This document shows positions 9,955 to 21,512 of a DNA stretch of 64,000 nt, piece by piece. The position numbers and the translations under genes were made by a program. The stretch is taken from NCBI RefSeq assembly GCF_902167145.1, contig NC_050097.1, positions 233,139,034 to 233,203,033 on the forward strand, written 5' to 3'. Each line of letters begins with the position of its first letter. Position 1 is the stretch's first letter. The stretch is from Zea mays. Taxonomy: Eukaryota; Streptophyta; Magnoliopsida; Poales; Poaceae. The notes beneath the pieces were generated by a model that made no database searches, was not told where the DNA came from, and worked only from the letters and a program-made list of their open reading frames with translations.

Positions 9955-10045
9955 ATAGGTGAGTGCCCGTGCGTTGCAACAGCAACATATAATACCATGA
10001 TGAATTATGTACAAATGTGGGTTTCATTGTTATAGTAAAATGTTC
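9955..10045 (-). repeat. Second Helitron-type 3' end inside Helitron 1
   Basis: 'aggtgagtgcccgtgcgttgcaac' at 9955 onward, with the following AT-rich ~70 bp, repeats the sequence at 9779 onward and at 15499 onward. Here the terminal tetranucleotide would read CTAT instead of CTAG, and the stem is weaker. It looks like a decayed or bypassed terminator 176 bp inside the actual end. Confidence 0.65.
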
Positions 10046-10079
10046 GTGCTTTGCACACAATCATATTTGAATCTGTAGC

Positions 10080-12900
10080 ATCATGTCGCAGCCTACGACC
10101 CGTTTCAGAAAGTACAATGCTCCTTGAGCGACCAAGTTTCTCAGTAGAGAAACTAACATTTACAAATTTTACTTTAGTCTCCCAGATTTGAGCCATTGCT
10201 TGGTCAATAACCTGAGAAGTAGACTTCAGCATTCTATCTATTTCATAGTTTTGTGTTTCGTGTCTGCTCCACAAAGGATAGGCCCATGGAGGTGGTTTTG
10301 GTAGTTGCACATCTCCATTAGCCAATGGTATCCCACCTTTTGATAATTTGTGCCCATCTGATGATCCTTTAGAGTGGCTGGAAAGAAGAAAAAAAGTCGT
10401 TACCAGAATGACATCTGTTTGGGGAAATGGTACCCCTGACATAACTCCACATCGTGACATGGTCAATGGCAGGTGGGTCCCACACCCAGCTGGTCCGCAT
10501 GTCACCACGTCAGGATGCAGTTGCATCAGAGGATTCCTTCCAGTAACAAAGTGACAAAGGCCACCATTTCATTGTTTATAAAAAAATCAATAGAAACTCC
10601 AGTTGTGAGCTATGTGTCTCTAGTCTCATATATACAAATAAAAATTAGTACAAAAACAAGCCTGACCAGGTTTATGAAAGACTCAACATTAACTTTCATT
10701 GAACATACAGAAAACCAGCATACCTAGGAGCTTCTGCTTTTAAAACTTCAACACATATAAGGTAAGGAGCTTTCTCCCTAGAATTCAGAAGAACAGACTC
10801 GTCTTCAGGTATATGAACCACTCGATATATGCCCTTTCCCATCGGAAAGCATACTCCTAGCCATAGAAGAATAAAGAAAATATTATGATGTTATTCTAAC
10901 TATGGTAATATGGTATGTAAATAAACTTAAAAACACATTGGTTCAGAGCTTCAAGTCAAGAAGAGAGTGCTCTTCTTTAACACAAACACTGGCTAGGCAT
11001 ATTGCTCTGATGCCTTATGCATTTAATTCAGTACACCACAGTCTGTAAATTACCTAGGTGCTCAGTTCAGCAGAAACAAAGAAACTAACTCCAGTCCTTA
11101 CAATGGTGATGGCAACTGATGAACGAAAAATATGACAGAACAAGTTCTATCAAAAAGCTATTCAAGTAATCTATGCAGATGACTGAAACTGATTTTTAAA
11201 GATTGCTCATCAAAAATATTTTCCATAATACAAACCTCAGACACAAATGGACAAGGCAAAAAATATAAATGTACATCCTCTAACTACCAATGGAAGATGC
11301 TAATGTAATACTACCAGCAATGCAAATAACAAAAGGCTTAACAAAACTATATATAGAACAAAAGTTCAGGAGATATCCTGAATATGACAGCAGAAATCAC
11401 CTCCAATTTTTTTAGCAGAAGCAATCTGGCTATTGATCTCTGTAAGAGACTGCCACACAAAAGAAAATATCATTGCAGTGCAGGGTACAAGTTAAAATGT
11501 GAAAAGAACAAAGAGAGTGCAATGATTAGCACAGGATGACTGAAGGGTTGTGAAATGAATAGCCATGTAGTTACATGGTAATGTGTTTGACCTACCTCCC
11601 GGAGGCAATCTTACGATCCTCAATAGGAAATATGTCTACCAGGCCATAAGATGTATCACATAAAGCCTCAATAAGTTCCAACGAAGCATAGCAAGAACCT
11701 TTTCGAAGCTCTGCTACTGCATTAATTGGTAATGGTGGTTTCCCACTTTGCTTCTCATTGATTCCTGTAGTACCAGGGTGTTTCTGCAATGCATATCACC
11801 ACAATTAGGATGATGAGGACAGATGCAAAAAGAAATCACTGTAAAAAACAACATATAAAAACTGGCATAATATAGTACTATAACATGAACACGAGATATC
11901 GTATCAAGCAGAAAAATAACATGAGACCAGATCCTTGCCTCTTTTGCCATTTTTGACCCAAAAATCTCAGAATCTTCAAGTGAGCGGTCTCTATCACGGA
12001 ATAGCCTCTTAAAAAAGCCTTTTGATCCTGGGCTCCCCTCAGAAAGATTGTTAGATTGATTGCTTTCTATGTGCCCACTCTTAGGATCTTCTGGGTGCAC
12101 TCTAAACAACCTACGGAATGACAAAAACTCTGGATTATCTTCCTCTTCGATACCACTACTTCCCTTACCATAATCATCATTTTTTATCAGGTCCGTCAGT
12201 TCTCCTCTCCTCATGTTTATCCTTAAATAATTTGCGGAAGAAGTTTTCTTTATCACCTTCCTCACACTTGTCATCTTCATTCCTGTCATGAACAATCCCT
12301 TTATTTTCTCCATTCTTATCCTTGAAAAGCCTATGAAAGAAATTATCATCATCTGCATTTTTATGGCCTTTATCAGCTTCCTCTTTCTTGCTTGGTGTGC
12401 TGCCTTTTTTCTCATCGTTTTTCTCCTTAAAGAGTTGCCTGGAAAAAACCATCTCTCTTATCATCTTCTATGTTCGCACCAACCTTTTCCCTCTCATCTG
12501 GCTTTTGATGCCCTTCATCTTTCCTCTCCTCATTCTTATCTTTGAAAATTTTGCGGAAGAAACCTTCTCTGTCATCATCTTCCACACTCTTGCCCAGTCT
12601 TTCCTCATTTCCATGTCTTGCATGATTACTATCTCTCCTCTCCTCGTTCTTATCCTTGAACATCCTGCGAAAAAATCCTTCCTTCTCATCATCCTCACCT
12701 TGCATGTCCTCCTTATCACGAAAAAGTCGCTTCAACAAACCATCTGAGCTTGGTGTCAGTTTCATGTCCTCCTCTTTGCTATCCCTGAGTAATCTGCGGA
12801 AGAAACCATCTCTATCACTTTCTTCCTCCTCATTATCCTTCTCCCTGATAAGATGTGGTCCTGCGCATAGATGGATCTCACGCTCTTATAGCCCTCCTCG
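10080..12900 (-). pseudogene. Captured fragment of a plant PI4-kinase beta gene
   Basis: Read on the minus strand, exon pieces follow in gene order. About 12870-11920 holds the plant-specific charged repeats of type GFFRRMFKDKNEERRD. About 11790-11590 holds LELIEALCDTSYGLVDIFPI. About 11460-11400 holds SLTEINSQIASAKK. About 10880-10735 holds GKGIYRVVHIPEDESVLLNS. About 10380-10080 holds KPPPWAYPLWSRHETQNYE and KVKFVNVSFS. These match PI4K-beta (PI4KB1/2), which makes PI4P at the trans-Golgi; introns are retained between them. The C-terminal kinase domain is absent and there are frameshifts near 12441 and 12183. It cannot encode an active kinase. It lies inside Helitron 1, downstream of the CHX piece. 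Confidence 0.8.
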
Positions 12901-13019
12901 GTGGCAGTGAATCGTTCACCAGGTCTGGTAGCAAGCGGCCCATGGCAGCGACCGCAGGCATGCCGTCGCGGCCAGGCATGCCCTCGACCCCTCCTCTTTC
13001 CTCTCCCATAAACCCTAAA

Positions 13020-13400
13020 CCGCCCTATTCCCCACTCGATTTCGCCATGGAAGGCGACGAGGCCTCGATGCCGCCTCCCCCGCCGTGGATGCAGAACTCC
13101 TCGCTCATGGCGCGCACCACGGACGCCGTGCCCTCCGCGTCCTCCACCGTCTTCTCCACGTACACCACCCCGCTCGTTGTCCCTGTGCCTGCTCCAGAAC
13201 TCCTGCAGCAGCTCCTCGTCCCTCGCCTCGCCTCGTCGCGCCCGCCCATCCCAACCCAGTTCCGGAGCTTGAACCGCACCACCGTCAGCGACATGGTCCC
13301 GGTCTCCGGCATCCGCGCCGCGTACGCCAGCGCCTCGCGGTCGTCGGCGCCACCCAGAAAGTAGAGCGCCGCCCGCTGGAGCAGACACATCGCCGATGGG
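13020..13400 (-). pseudogene. Captured fragment of a CHX cation/H+ exchanger (C-terminal domain)
   Basis: On the minus strand the segment reads ALYFLGGADDREALAYAARM, SLTVVRF, then in a shifted frame DEELLQEFWSRHRDNE, then VVYVEKTVEDAEGTASVVRAM. This is the cytosolic C-terminal domain of plant CHX antiporters, which exchange K+/Na+ for H+ at endomembranes. The membrane domain is absent. Frames change at least twice. An ATG at about 13397-13395 in a CT-rich leader opens into the fragment, so a small chimeric peptide could be started, but conservation of function is unlikely. It is the 5'-most cargo of Helitron 1. Confidence 0.75.
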
Positions 13401-13710
13401 GGTGGGGGAAGGGATGGGGGCGGCGGCGCGATTGCATCCGTGGGAGGGAAGATGCGAGGGGTTTGGCTGATTTTTGAGTATGGGCTTGGGCGCGAGGAGG
13501 CGGTGTCGTAGGGCGCGACAGGGTGCAGACCGGGTCGCGCGGAGGTCGCACGGCGTCTCACGCGGGGTGGGGAAGGGGAGGTGGGGGAACGAACGCGGGC
13601 GTGGGCGGGCGAACGGTTTGGATTCACGGAAGCGAACGGATGGTGCAGATTCACCGAAGGCAGAACACAAAAAGGCAGGTTACTATTGCTAACTTAACAA
13701 GTAGTAGAGA

Positions 13711-14620
13711 TTTCGAATTATAATATATTCAAATTATATAATCTAATGTAAACAATCCAACAAATACATCATATTTAGATTATAGGTCCAGATTATATAA
13801 TCTTAAGGTCTTCTCAGAGATAGCTTATTTTAGATTATTTTTAGCAAAAAAACCCCATTACTCGTGGTTATGTTAATAAAAATACAACGTCTGCTATTTT
13901 TCTTTTCCCCAAGAACACACGCAAGTAGGGGTATTATTCCCTTTGTTTTTGTGTCTCAAAGATTAATAATCTTTATTTATATTATCTGGTCATCTAAACC
14001 GCCACATACATGACTTATTTGGTTCGTGGCTAAATATATCACACGTTGACTAAGGTTAGTCGTTTGAATTGAAGAACTAATCTTAGACAGAAAAGTTAGG
14101 CAAAGTGTGACAAGTTAGTCAACGAACCAAACATGCTTACAAATTATAATATCGTCAGATTATAATCTAGATTATATAATCTATGAGTTGAAATAAAACA
14201 TGCCCTTGGTTTTCTGAGTTCGTAATAGGTAGTTTGTCTTTTGACGTGGGCTCGTGGATGGCTGCCCAAACGCGGTTAAACATGTCGGCTAAAGGTAGGA
14301 CGGTAATAGATCATAATCTAAATATTTTTCTATAATTCATTTAAATACTTAATTAATTCTAGTTTAAAAAACAAATTAAAAATAGAGTCTAGTTCTAATT
14401 CTAATCTGATCTCATTTTTAAATTTGATAGTGTAAAATTTAGAGCACACCGATGGATGCGATGGATCTATGCGTGTGCGCATGTAGAACTACTGACTGCA
14501 CGTGTGGTGTCATATGTCTCTGCTGCCTCGCTAGCGCTAGCGCTAGTGCATGCATGGTGCTTGGTAGGCAGGTCAATACTGGTATTGATTTAGATGTTTA
14601 TTGGCCATGTATTAGTGATA
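13711..14620. other. AT-rich intergenic DNA
   Basis: No gene is seen. Several copies of 'attatataatct' and its complement, near 13730-13800 and 14150-14190, resemble the interior of the MITE at 14624-15017. A decayed relative of that MITE may therefore be present. Confidence 0.35.
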
Positions 14621-14623
14621 TAA

Positions 14624-15017
14624 GGGTCTGTTTGTTTACCACTCAGATTATATAATTTGGATTAAATAATCCTAAGAGGCAAACAAACAGTCCAGCTTAT
14701 TTGCCGAGATTATATAATCTAACCCCTTGGATTATGATAATCCATAAGCAAGTGAGGAGGTGTTTATTTCAGATTATTTTTTTCCCACTTCCCCACTACC
14801 CTTTCAAGTTTCCTAGAAATTACCCACCATTGCCATTATAACCCACCATTGGCATTATTGTCTTCATCATACAAAAGAATCCTATTAACAACTCAAATAA
14901 TCTGGATAAACAAACGGGGCTACTCAGATTATATAATCCAGATTATATAATCCAGATTATATAATCCTCCAAAAATAATCTAGATTATATAATCCATGGG
15001 GTTAAACAAACAGGGCC
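14624..15017. mobile_element. PIF/Tourist-type MITE, TSD TAA (394 bp)
   Basis: The ends are GGGTCTGTTTGTTTACC and, on the other strand, GGCCCTGTTTGTTTAACC. They are flanked by TAA at 14621-14623 and 15018-15020, the 3-bp target typical of PIF/Harbinger elements. The interior has many alternating copies of GATTATATAATCC, itself palindromic, so it can fold extensively. No transposase. Confidence 0.8.
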
Positions 15018-15020
15018 TAA

Positions 15021-15498
15021 TACATGTAGTACCCGAACGCATGCAGTTAGCAGCAGCAGCAGCCACGATCTCAGCACACCTCTGGTTAGTAATTAATAAG
15101 TGGTCCAATTAATTAGTACCAAATCGATGATCATCAGCTGCTCTACGCCTGCCTGCAAAGCCAAGATGCTTCGAGAGCATACCATACCATAGAGACAATC
15201 AAGTCATGCATGCCGCTGCCCGATGCCCGCTGCCTGTCTCGTAGATCAGGGTACGCGGCATGGTGGTTGGCTGCCTCCGCGCCACCGTTGGCAACCGTCT
15301 TGCCGGAGTCCGCCACACGCCCACACTAACACAGATCTAGAACAGAACTGTACAAGGGGTAGGCGTCGGGACCGCACCGGCTGTCCACATCCCACACCCA
15401 CAACACCACTAGCCGTTACGTCCGCCTGGTTTCTCTCTCCCTGTTTCACGGTTTTCTTTAATAATAGATTACTGTTAAACTATAGCCTTATTTAAATA
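15021..15498. other. Intergenic DNA, nothing recognised
   Basis: The stretch has a short CAG run near 15052 and otherwise unremarkable sequence up to the target A of Helitron 2. No convincing coding or repeat signal. Confidence 0.3.
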
Positions 15499-15769
15499 CT
15501 AGGTGAGTGTCCGTGCGTTACAACAGAACCGTATAATAACACGAAAACTTATGTACATATATGTGTTATATTGTTATAGATATGTGTCTGTGCGTTGCGA
15601 GGGACGTAAAAGATTTGTATAAAACATTGATACGAAAGACAAAACATCACTATAATATGCATAATACGTGTGGAAAACATTATCAATGTCACACAAATTA
15701 TTTCTAAAAAGTTAATTTAGAATTTTTAATTACAGACAAATGTGTCGACAACCGTACACTAATCAGCTA

Positions 15770-17285
15770 ATCCTTTTTAGCGATATCGATAAGTCTCTGT
15801 TGTATATTTGCAGGGATGGCATATCGACACGAATTATCCTCATAACTTAACAGATCAATCACAAAGTTCTTTCGAATAGTCTTTGCATCCTACAGACAAA
15901 GACATAAGAGAACAAAACATATTATCTTGTAGAACGAGATAGCTGGAATGTAAGTTTTGAACATAAAACGAACGTTATTACACTCATCCCAACAAATTTC
16001 AGTCGTCTGTCATTCCCCCACATGGCCATAGCTTGTAGAACGAGGTAGCTAGTATTAAACCTATAGAATAATATTTGGGCAACTATGTTTTATACAATGA
16101 TTATCATAGAAAAAATTTAAACTGCTGAGAAGGTGGTACGAAGAAAATACCCTCTTAAGTCAATTGGAACACCAGTCTGAATTGTATGTTCCCACTTAAA
16201 GATATCCTCCGCCCATCCAGAACGTTTCTTGCTGTAAGCAATCTTATATTTTTTTGAGGCCATGATAATCGCTTCCGCGAATCTCTTGTATGGCATGTGT
16301 TTACACCAATCTTGAGTCGGTGTAAAGTCGATAAAAGTCACATGCTTTTTAACATGATCTATTACGAAAAGGGCGTGACATCCATTGAATTTCCATGACA
16401 TGATAACCTGCAAAATATCAGTCATTAGGATCCTACAACAGAAGTGTCCTTTATAAATACATTCGAAATGAACACATACTTACATATCTACAACCCGTGA
16501 TATAATAATTCATTGATGGCCAACAATCGAGTGTTTTGGCTAACTCTTCTGTTGTAGGATCCTGATGGTATTTTGGAAGTTTACCATAACCAACCATTCT
16601 CTGGACAGTATATATACATGTCCACATGAGGATTAGATGTAGATACTATATATTAATACATTAATAATTAGAAACAAACTTACCCAAAAACGCATGTCCA
16701 TATAATGCTTTCTATTATTTATGATTTCTTCTTTCGGCCTACGTGACTCTTTATTGGCAAGCAGCCGAACAACCATGTCAAAACATCTTATAATCATATC
16801 TTGATTTATCGTTAATATGTTTTGCAGGTCTTTGACAGATATTTCTATCTTAAAAGGATTGAAACTTCGCACCCATGTTCTCCTGTAGTCTATATCAAGT
16901 ATCTAAGTAGTTGATATACATAAAATAAATAAATCAATGAGCACTTACTCTAGTGTCGTATCGTCTTTTATTGCCATGATATAATCACATAAAACATCTA
17001 TTGAATCGACTTTGGTCACTGGCATGTCCTTTGTGGAAAGACCAACCATTAAAAAATCATTTGTGCACCAATCGGTAGAGACTTTTACAGGAGCTCTTTT
17101 ATCCCAATCATCAACAAACCACCTTTGCAAGTCTGCTTGAGTAATAGGGCCTTCCTCATCTTCATACACTACTTCGCTATCATCAAGCATGTGGAGTAGT
17201 TTCCTCTTATTAGAATCTGTTGGGTTTTCTAATATCTCAACATCTGATGGGCTTCCAGAGTCATCTTCTTTTTCATTTTTGTATA
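15770..17285 (-). pseudogene. Multi-exon gene relic of the Ulp1/C48-protease-like transposon-associated type
   Basis: Exon-like segments on the minus strand follow in order. About 17285-16945 is acidic, with ITQADLQRWFVDDWDKRAPV. About 16872-16685 has LQNILTINQDMIIRCFDMVV. About 16600-16495 has the segment around TTEELAKTLDCWPS. About 16410-16130 has HALFVIDHVKKHVTFIDFTP and KKYKIAYSKKRSGW. About 15890-15770 has KNFVIDLLSYEDNSCRYAIP. 'HVTFIDFTP' is reminiscent of the His/Asp segment of Ulp1-type cysteine proteases, but I cannot show a full catalytic set, so the family is tentative. Intervening sequences have GT/AG-like borders. It lies wholly inside Helitron 2 and has no clear start. Confidence 0.5.
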
Positions 17286-17391
17286 ACAGACACCCCCTTC
17301 TCTTATTCAGGTCTGAAGATAGTTGGTGGCCGATGAGGGGAAGGCAATGAGAGGAGGGGGAGCAATGAGGGGAAGGCAGCCGCGATACTTG

Positions 17392-18665
17392 TGTTAGAAA
17401 TATGCCCTAGAGATAATCATAGAGATGAGCATATTTCTTTGTATCCATGATATATATATTGCTTAATTGAATATCCATGGAAGGCACCTTGTATTGATTA
17501 GCAATTATGTGAATTGTTTGTGAGATTCTTTACTTATATGGTTATTCTAAATGATGTCCCTAGTCAGAGTCGATGACTAGCACATGTATTAGTTGATGAC
17601 TACATTTCACAAGTCATGAACATGGAGATGTTAAACTAATAATGTGGGCGCATGTATGACATGAGGCTGGACCGACCCAACGTGAGATATTGTAATATAG
17701 TTCTCTTCTTGCAACATGAATACTGTATCCTTAGACCTGAGATTGTCGCATGTTCTCAAGATGTGAATTGACTTACTTAGGGACTATCAAACGCTATCCC
17801 GTAACTGGGTAGTTATAAAGGTAGTTTTGGGTTTGTCAGGAAGCATGCTATGAGGCATGGTCAGTCAAGATGGAATTTGTCCCTCTCTTTGTGAGAGAGA
17901 TATCTCTGGGCCCCTCGAGTGATTGGATCAAGAAATGCATGGCCGTGCTAGGGTTAAGAGTTAACCATTGAAAGGATTCCAATTCACAGTATCGAGAAAG
18001 AGAGGTCAGCTTAGAGCCAGACCAAATATCGTGAGACAAAGGGAACAACATGTACGTAATGTCGCAATGGTTCGTCTGATATGATCTTTATGTACACATA
18101 GGAGTTGACATGTCTTGCTAGAGGCCGCTGTCAATTATTGGGCCAAGTAAGAGTACTCGGGCTATGTCTATTTGTACGTGAACCTATAGGGTCACACACT
18201 TAAGGGGAAGGAAGCCTAATTCGGATTAGATCCGAAATTAGACTGGGCTTTAGGGTTAATGATGGGCCTCGGCGTCAGAAGCCCACCATAACGCCTATAT
18301 AATGAGGGGCAGGGGCGCGGTTAAGAAATAACCTAATTCGCCACCTGCAAACCAGCAGCCGTCGCTCGCCTCTCGCCCTCGCCAAGCCGCCGTCGTGAAC
18401 CTAGCAGTTCGGTACGTGGCGCTTCCTCCCTGTACGTGTGGATACCTCGGAGGTGCTGCATCTGGAGCACTTGGACGAACCGTGCAAGGACGTGAAGGAC
18501 GCCGGCAACTGCACGACACTGCTCGACGCGTTCGTCTACATCGAGACGTCTTCCGCTGCTTTGCGCGTCTAGTGGTAATTCCATGACCTATAACCGCAGT
18601 AGTTCTTGGTATTATGGGGTTGAAAATTTTGTTTTGCGCTAGTGTAGCCTCCCCGTAATCCTACA
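17392..18665 (+). mobile_element. Solo LTR of a Ty1/copia element (BARE/Angela-like), TSD ACTTG
   Basis: The LTR starts TGTTAGAAATATGCCCTAGAG, resembling the start of BARE/Angela/WIS-type LTRs, and ends CCTACA. It is flanked by the perfect 5-bp duplication ACTTG (17387-17391 and 18666-18670). No internal domain lies between, so it is a solo LTR left by recombination between two LTRs. It is nested in Helitron 2 and so is younger than that insertion. Confidence 0.85.
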
Positions 18666-18670
18666 ACTTG

Positions 18671-19380
18671 GTGGCCGAGATCTTTGACAGTAGGGGCGCG
18701 ACTGCCATGGATGGTAGGGGCGCGCCTGCCATGAAGCTCCAGTAGTGAGGGCGCGACTGCAATGGATGGAAGGGGGTGATTTGCGGTAGGTGGGCGATTT
18801 GCGCGGCTGGTGAGCGGGGCGCGGCTGGTGAGATCTGCGCGGCTGGTGAGCGGACCTTCCATGATGGCGGCCGAGAGAGGAGAGCGGGGGCGAGGATAGC
18901 GGGACTGGAGCGGAACCGCGCGTGGATGGCGGACTGGAGCGGACCTTCCTGTCCGCCGCTCCAGACTTTCCTTCCTTGGAGCAGAACCGCGCGGGGATGG
19001 AGGACTGGAGCGGACCTTCCTTGGAGCAGCCGCGCGGGCGGCGGACTGGAGCGGTGGGGATAGCGGATGAGTATTTCCTTCGTTGGAACAGCCGCGCGGG
19101 CGACCACCGATCCAGACTTTCCTTCCTTGAGCAGAACCGCGTGGACTGCAGCGGAACCGCACGGGGATGGCGAACTGGAGCAGACCTTCCTTGGAGCAGC
19201 CGCGCGGCGCGGCGGACTGGAGCGGCGGGGATGGCGGGATTAGTATTTCCTTTCTTGGAACAGCCGCGCGGGCGACAGACTAGAGCGGCGGGGATGGCAG
19301 GATCAGCGAATTAGCGGGTTTGGCGGCGGGGGCGCGAGAGAGAGAGCGGGCGCGAGAGAGAGCGAGCGACTGGAGGCAGA
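18671..19380. repeat. GC-rich tandem/dispersed repeat block in Helitron 2
   Basis: Units of the type 'ctggagcggaccttccttgg' and 'agcagccgcgcgggcg' recur throughout. A ~170-bp module at about 19000-19095 is repeated at about 19170-19275. ORFs in several frames arise from the repetition and high GC. I see no gene. Confidence 0.65.
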
Positions 19381-19435
19381 ACCGTGCACCAAAAAGTGTG
19401 TACGTCTACACTATCGTCGTATAGAGTAGTAGAGA

Positions 19436-20265
19436 TATTAAAGCTAATAATTAACTACTAAAAATAGCTAAAAACATACAAACAATCTAACTAATAATTT
19501 AGTCTAGCTGGACCGCGGCTCCACCACTGCAGAAGACTATGTGCCTGCACAATCAAATTCCAGTCCACTAAGGAAAAAAATGCACGCAAGTATTTGTTTT
19601 TTCCACGGATGAGCCACCTTCCTTCCATAGTCTAAATGATTAAAATATTACGTCATATCTACTTGATATATTGTAGAACATGCCAATAAAATGGTCTACA
19701 TTAGGATAAATAAAGAGCATGTAGCAATATAAACTGCTTATATTGCTACATGTTCTTTAATTCAGCTAGCGAAGCCTAAAATTCTTGCTAGTTTTGTCTT
19801 TTGCTCAATAAGGTCGTGTGAATTGGAAGAAAGCTAGGGATATTCTTAATAAGCACAATTTTTGCAAGACTCATGCAAAAGCTACGCTAAAGTGTGATGA
19901 CTGTGTGAACCAAAGGATAAATATGGGTCGGAAATCAATTGAAGTAAACAAGGATTTTGAGGCTTGCTAAAAATTATGCCGAGGATTTTGATATTGGTGA
20001 CCTTACTATTTTGCCAACCCCACCATAAGCCTTTATAAACAGTGTTAGAAGAAGTCAAGAACTTTGTTGGATGTACCAAACTTAGACAACTTGTTGAACT
20101 AAATGAAGACATCTTATCCATTGGTTTATTGTCTGATCGAACTAACATTGATATTTCTTGTGGTAGTGACTTTAGTTGAGAGGATATTTTGAGCAATATG
20201 TATTATAAAGATAGAATTATACTAATGAATGGCTCAATGACGCATTATACTAAGAAGGAGAATAC
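19436..20265. other. Intergenic DNA with a 21-bp-stem hairpin
   Basis: A nearly perfect hairpin lies at 19712-19758. The stem 'aaagagcatgtagcaatata' is answered after a 5-nt loop by its complement, with one G/T mismatch. At about 19860-20215 short coding-like stretches are interrupted by stops and not recognised; they may be a transposon relic. Confidence 0.4.
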
Positions 20266-20917
20266 TACTACCGGAATCGAGCGCTTTGCCGAGTGCCTAA
20301 ATCACTCGGCATAGTCTTTGCCGAGTGTAACCCTCGATAAAGAGAGCTCGACGAAAAGTACATCGGCAACGACTTCTTTGCCGAGTACTTTTTATTGGAC
20401 ACTCACAAAGACTTTGCCGAGTGTCAGTTGGTATTCAGCAAAAAAAAAGCGGCCGCCACGGCGCCGGGTAACGGAGACGGCGCATTTGCCGAGTGTCTTC
20501 GGACTGCACTCGGCAAATGATCCACCAGCGGGTCCCTTTGTCAGGTTCTTTGCCGAGTGCTCTGTGAATGCTCGACATTCGGCAAAGAATACTCTGCCGA
20601 GTGTCAGCCGTGGGGCACTCGGCAAAGATAACGGCTGTCAGCCATAGATAGCTGTTGACGGCCCTCTGTCGAGCGTCGTCGTTCGCTGCTCGCTCGGCGC
20701 TCGGCAAAGATAACGGTCGTCAGCCATAGACGGCTATTGACGACCCTTTGTCGAGCGTCGTCGTTCGTCGAGTGTTTGACACTCGGCGAAGATGTCTTTG
20801 CCGAGTGTATTTCTATGCCGAGAGTCCTGCTCTCGGTAAACGCGATCGTTACCGAGAGCAGGACTTTGCCGAGCGCCCGACAAAAAGCACTCGGCAAAAA
20901 GCCGGATTTCGGTAGTG
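20266..20917. mobile_element. Small CACTA-type element (about 650 bp)
   Basis: The right end reads CACTACCGAAATCCGGC on the minus strand. The left end is TACTACCGGAATCGAGCGC, with the first base changed. Between them are direct and inverted copies of TTTGCCGAGTG as in the element at 4841. The 3-bp flanks (TAC, GAT) do not match, so the TSD is lost or one end is truncated. No transposase. Confidence 0.75.
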
Positions 20918-21512
20918 GATATTTAGATGCAGATAACGAAAATATCAAAAAATAGTTTGAAGCGATGGAGAAATGTCATATGTTATTGCCTAAAAATTAG
21001 TGGTACACTCTATTCTGTTCTCAATTTACAATTTTAAGGCTCATATTTATTTCACTAATCAGTTATGTTTATTTGTGAAAATTGCTTGACCAAATCAACA
21101 ATGAGTGTCAATGCCACGTGCTATCTATTAGTTTCATAAAGTTTATTTGTGTAAATTGCTTGCCGAGATCAATAATGGGTGTCACTCTCATGTGCTAACA
21201 ATTATTTCATAATATAAGTTGGCTTTTTGGTATGGATAAAGTGTGCTTTATGATGTATTTTATGATTTTCACTTATTATATGGTCCATATCGACCTGGAG
21301 ACTCTTTTCAACCATTCTTCTATATATCTTTTTTATTTGTAATTTTTATTATATTTCACTACACCCTCTAACAATCTACACTATATATCCTCCTTATACA
21401 CTATAACTCGGTTATTTAACATTTATTTATGTTTTTAAAAAATTGAAAAATCATACAATATTTGTACTACCATCAATACACATTAGTACCATGTTACGGT
21501 GCTTAAACAAGA
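20918..21512. other. AT-rich intergenic DNA
   Basis: A diverged direct repeat of about 105 bp is present ('gtttatttgtgaaaattgctt' near 21068 and 'gtttatttgtgtaaattgctt' near 21147). No gene is recognised. Confidence 0.35.

Larger units (their letters stand above)
9779..13710 (-). mobile_element. Helitron 1, non-autonomous, carrying chimeric gene fragments (3932 bp)
   Basis: In minus orientation the 5' end is TCTCTACTACTTGTTAAG (right edge, 13710), which fits the maize Helitron start. The 3' end is ...GGGCACTGACCTAG (left edge, 9779). Eleven bases before the CTAG end there is a hairpin with stem CCCGT/ACGGG and an 8-nt loop. The target is between A (9778) and T (13711), with no TSD, as for rolling-circle transposition. 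There is no Rep/helicase coding sequence. Inside, in the same orientation, are a CHX antiporter fragment and a multi-exon PI4K-beta fragment with introns, showing capture at the DNA level. Confidence 0.85.
15499..19435 (-). mobile_element. Helitron 2, non-autonomous, with an Ulp1-like gene relic and a nested solo LTR (3937 bp)
   Basis: In minus orientation it begins TCTCTACTACTCTATACG (right edge 19435) and ends ...CACTCACCTAG (left edge 15499). It lies between A (15498) and T (19436), without TSD. The last ~90 bp resemble the 3' end of Helitron 1, so both probably used the same helicase family. The terminal stem is degraded. Cargo is an Ulp1-like multi-exon gene relic (15770-17285) and a GC-rich repeat block (18671-19380). 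A solo LTR (17392-18665) inserted later; without it the Helitron was about 2.66 kb. Confidence 0.78.

Noticed and set aside
9955..10045. A separate third Helitron ending at 9955
   Set aside because: Its terminal tetranucleotide is not CTRR and there is no matching TCTCTACTAC start other than at 13710, which pairs better with the outer end.
11714..12765. A functional PI4-kinase gene
   Set aside because: No kinase domain, at least two frameshifts, and the whole fragment lies between Helitron ends.
18671..19314. Coding potential in the GC-rich block of Helitron 2
   Set aside because: Frames on both strands are repetitive and lack any recognisable domain; they reflect repeats of GGAGCGG-type words.
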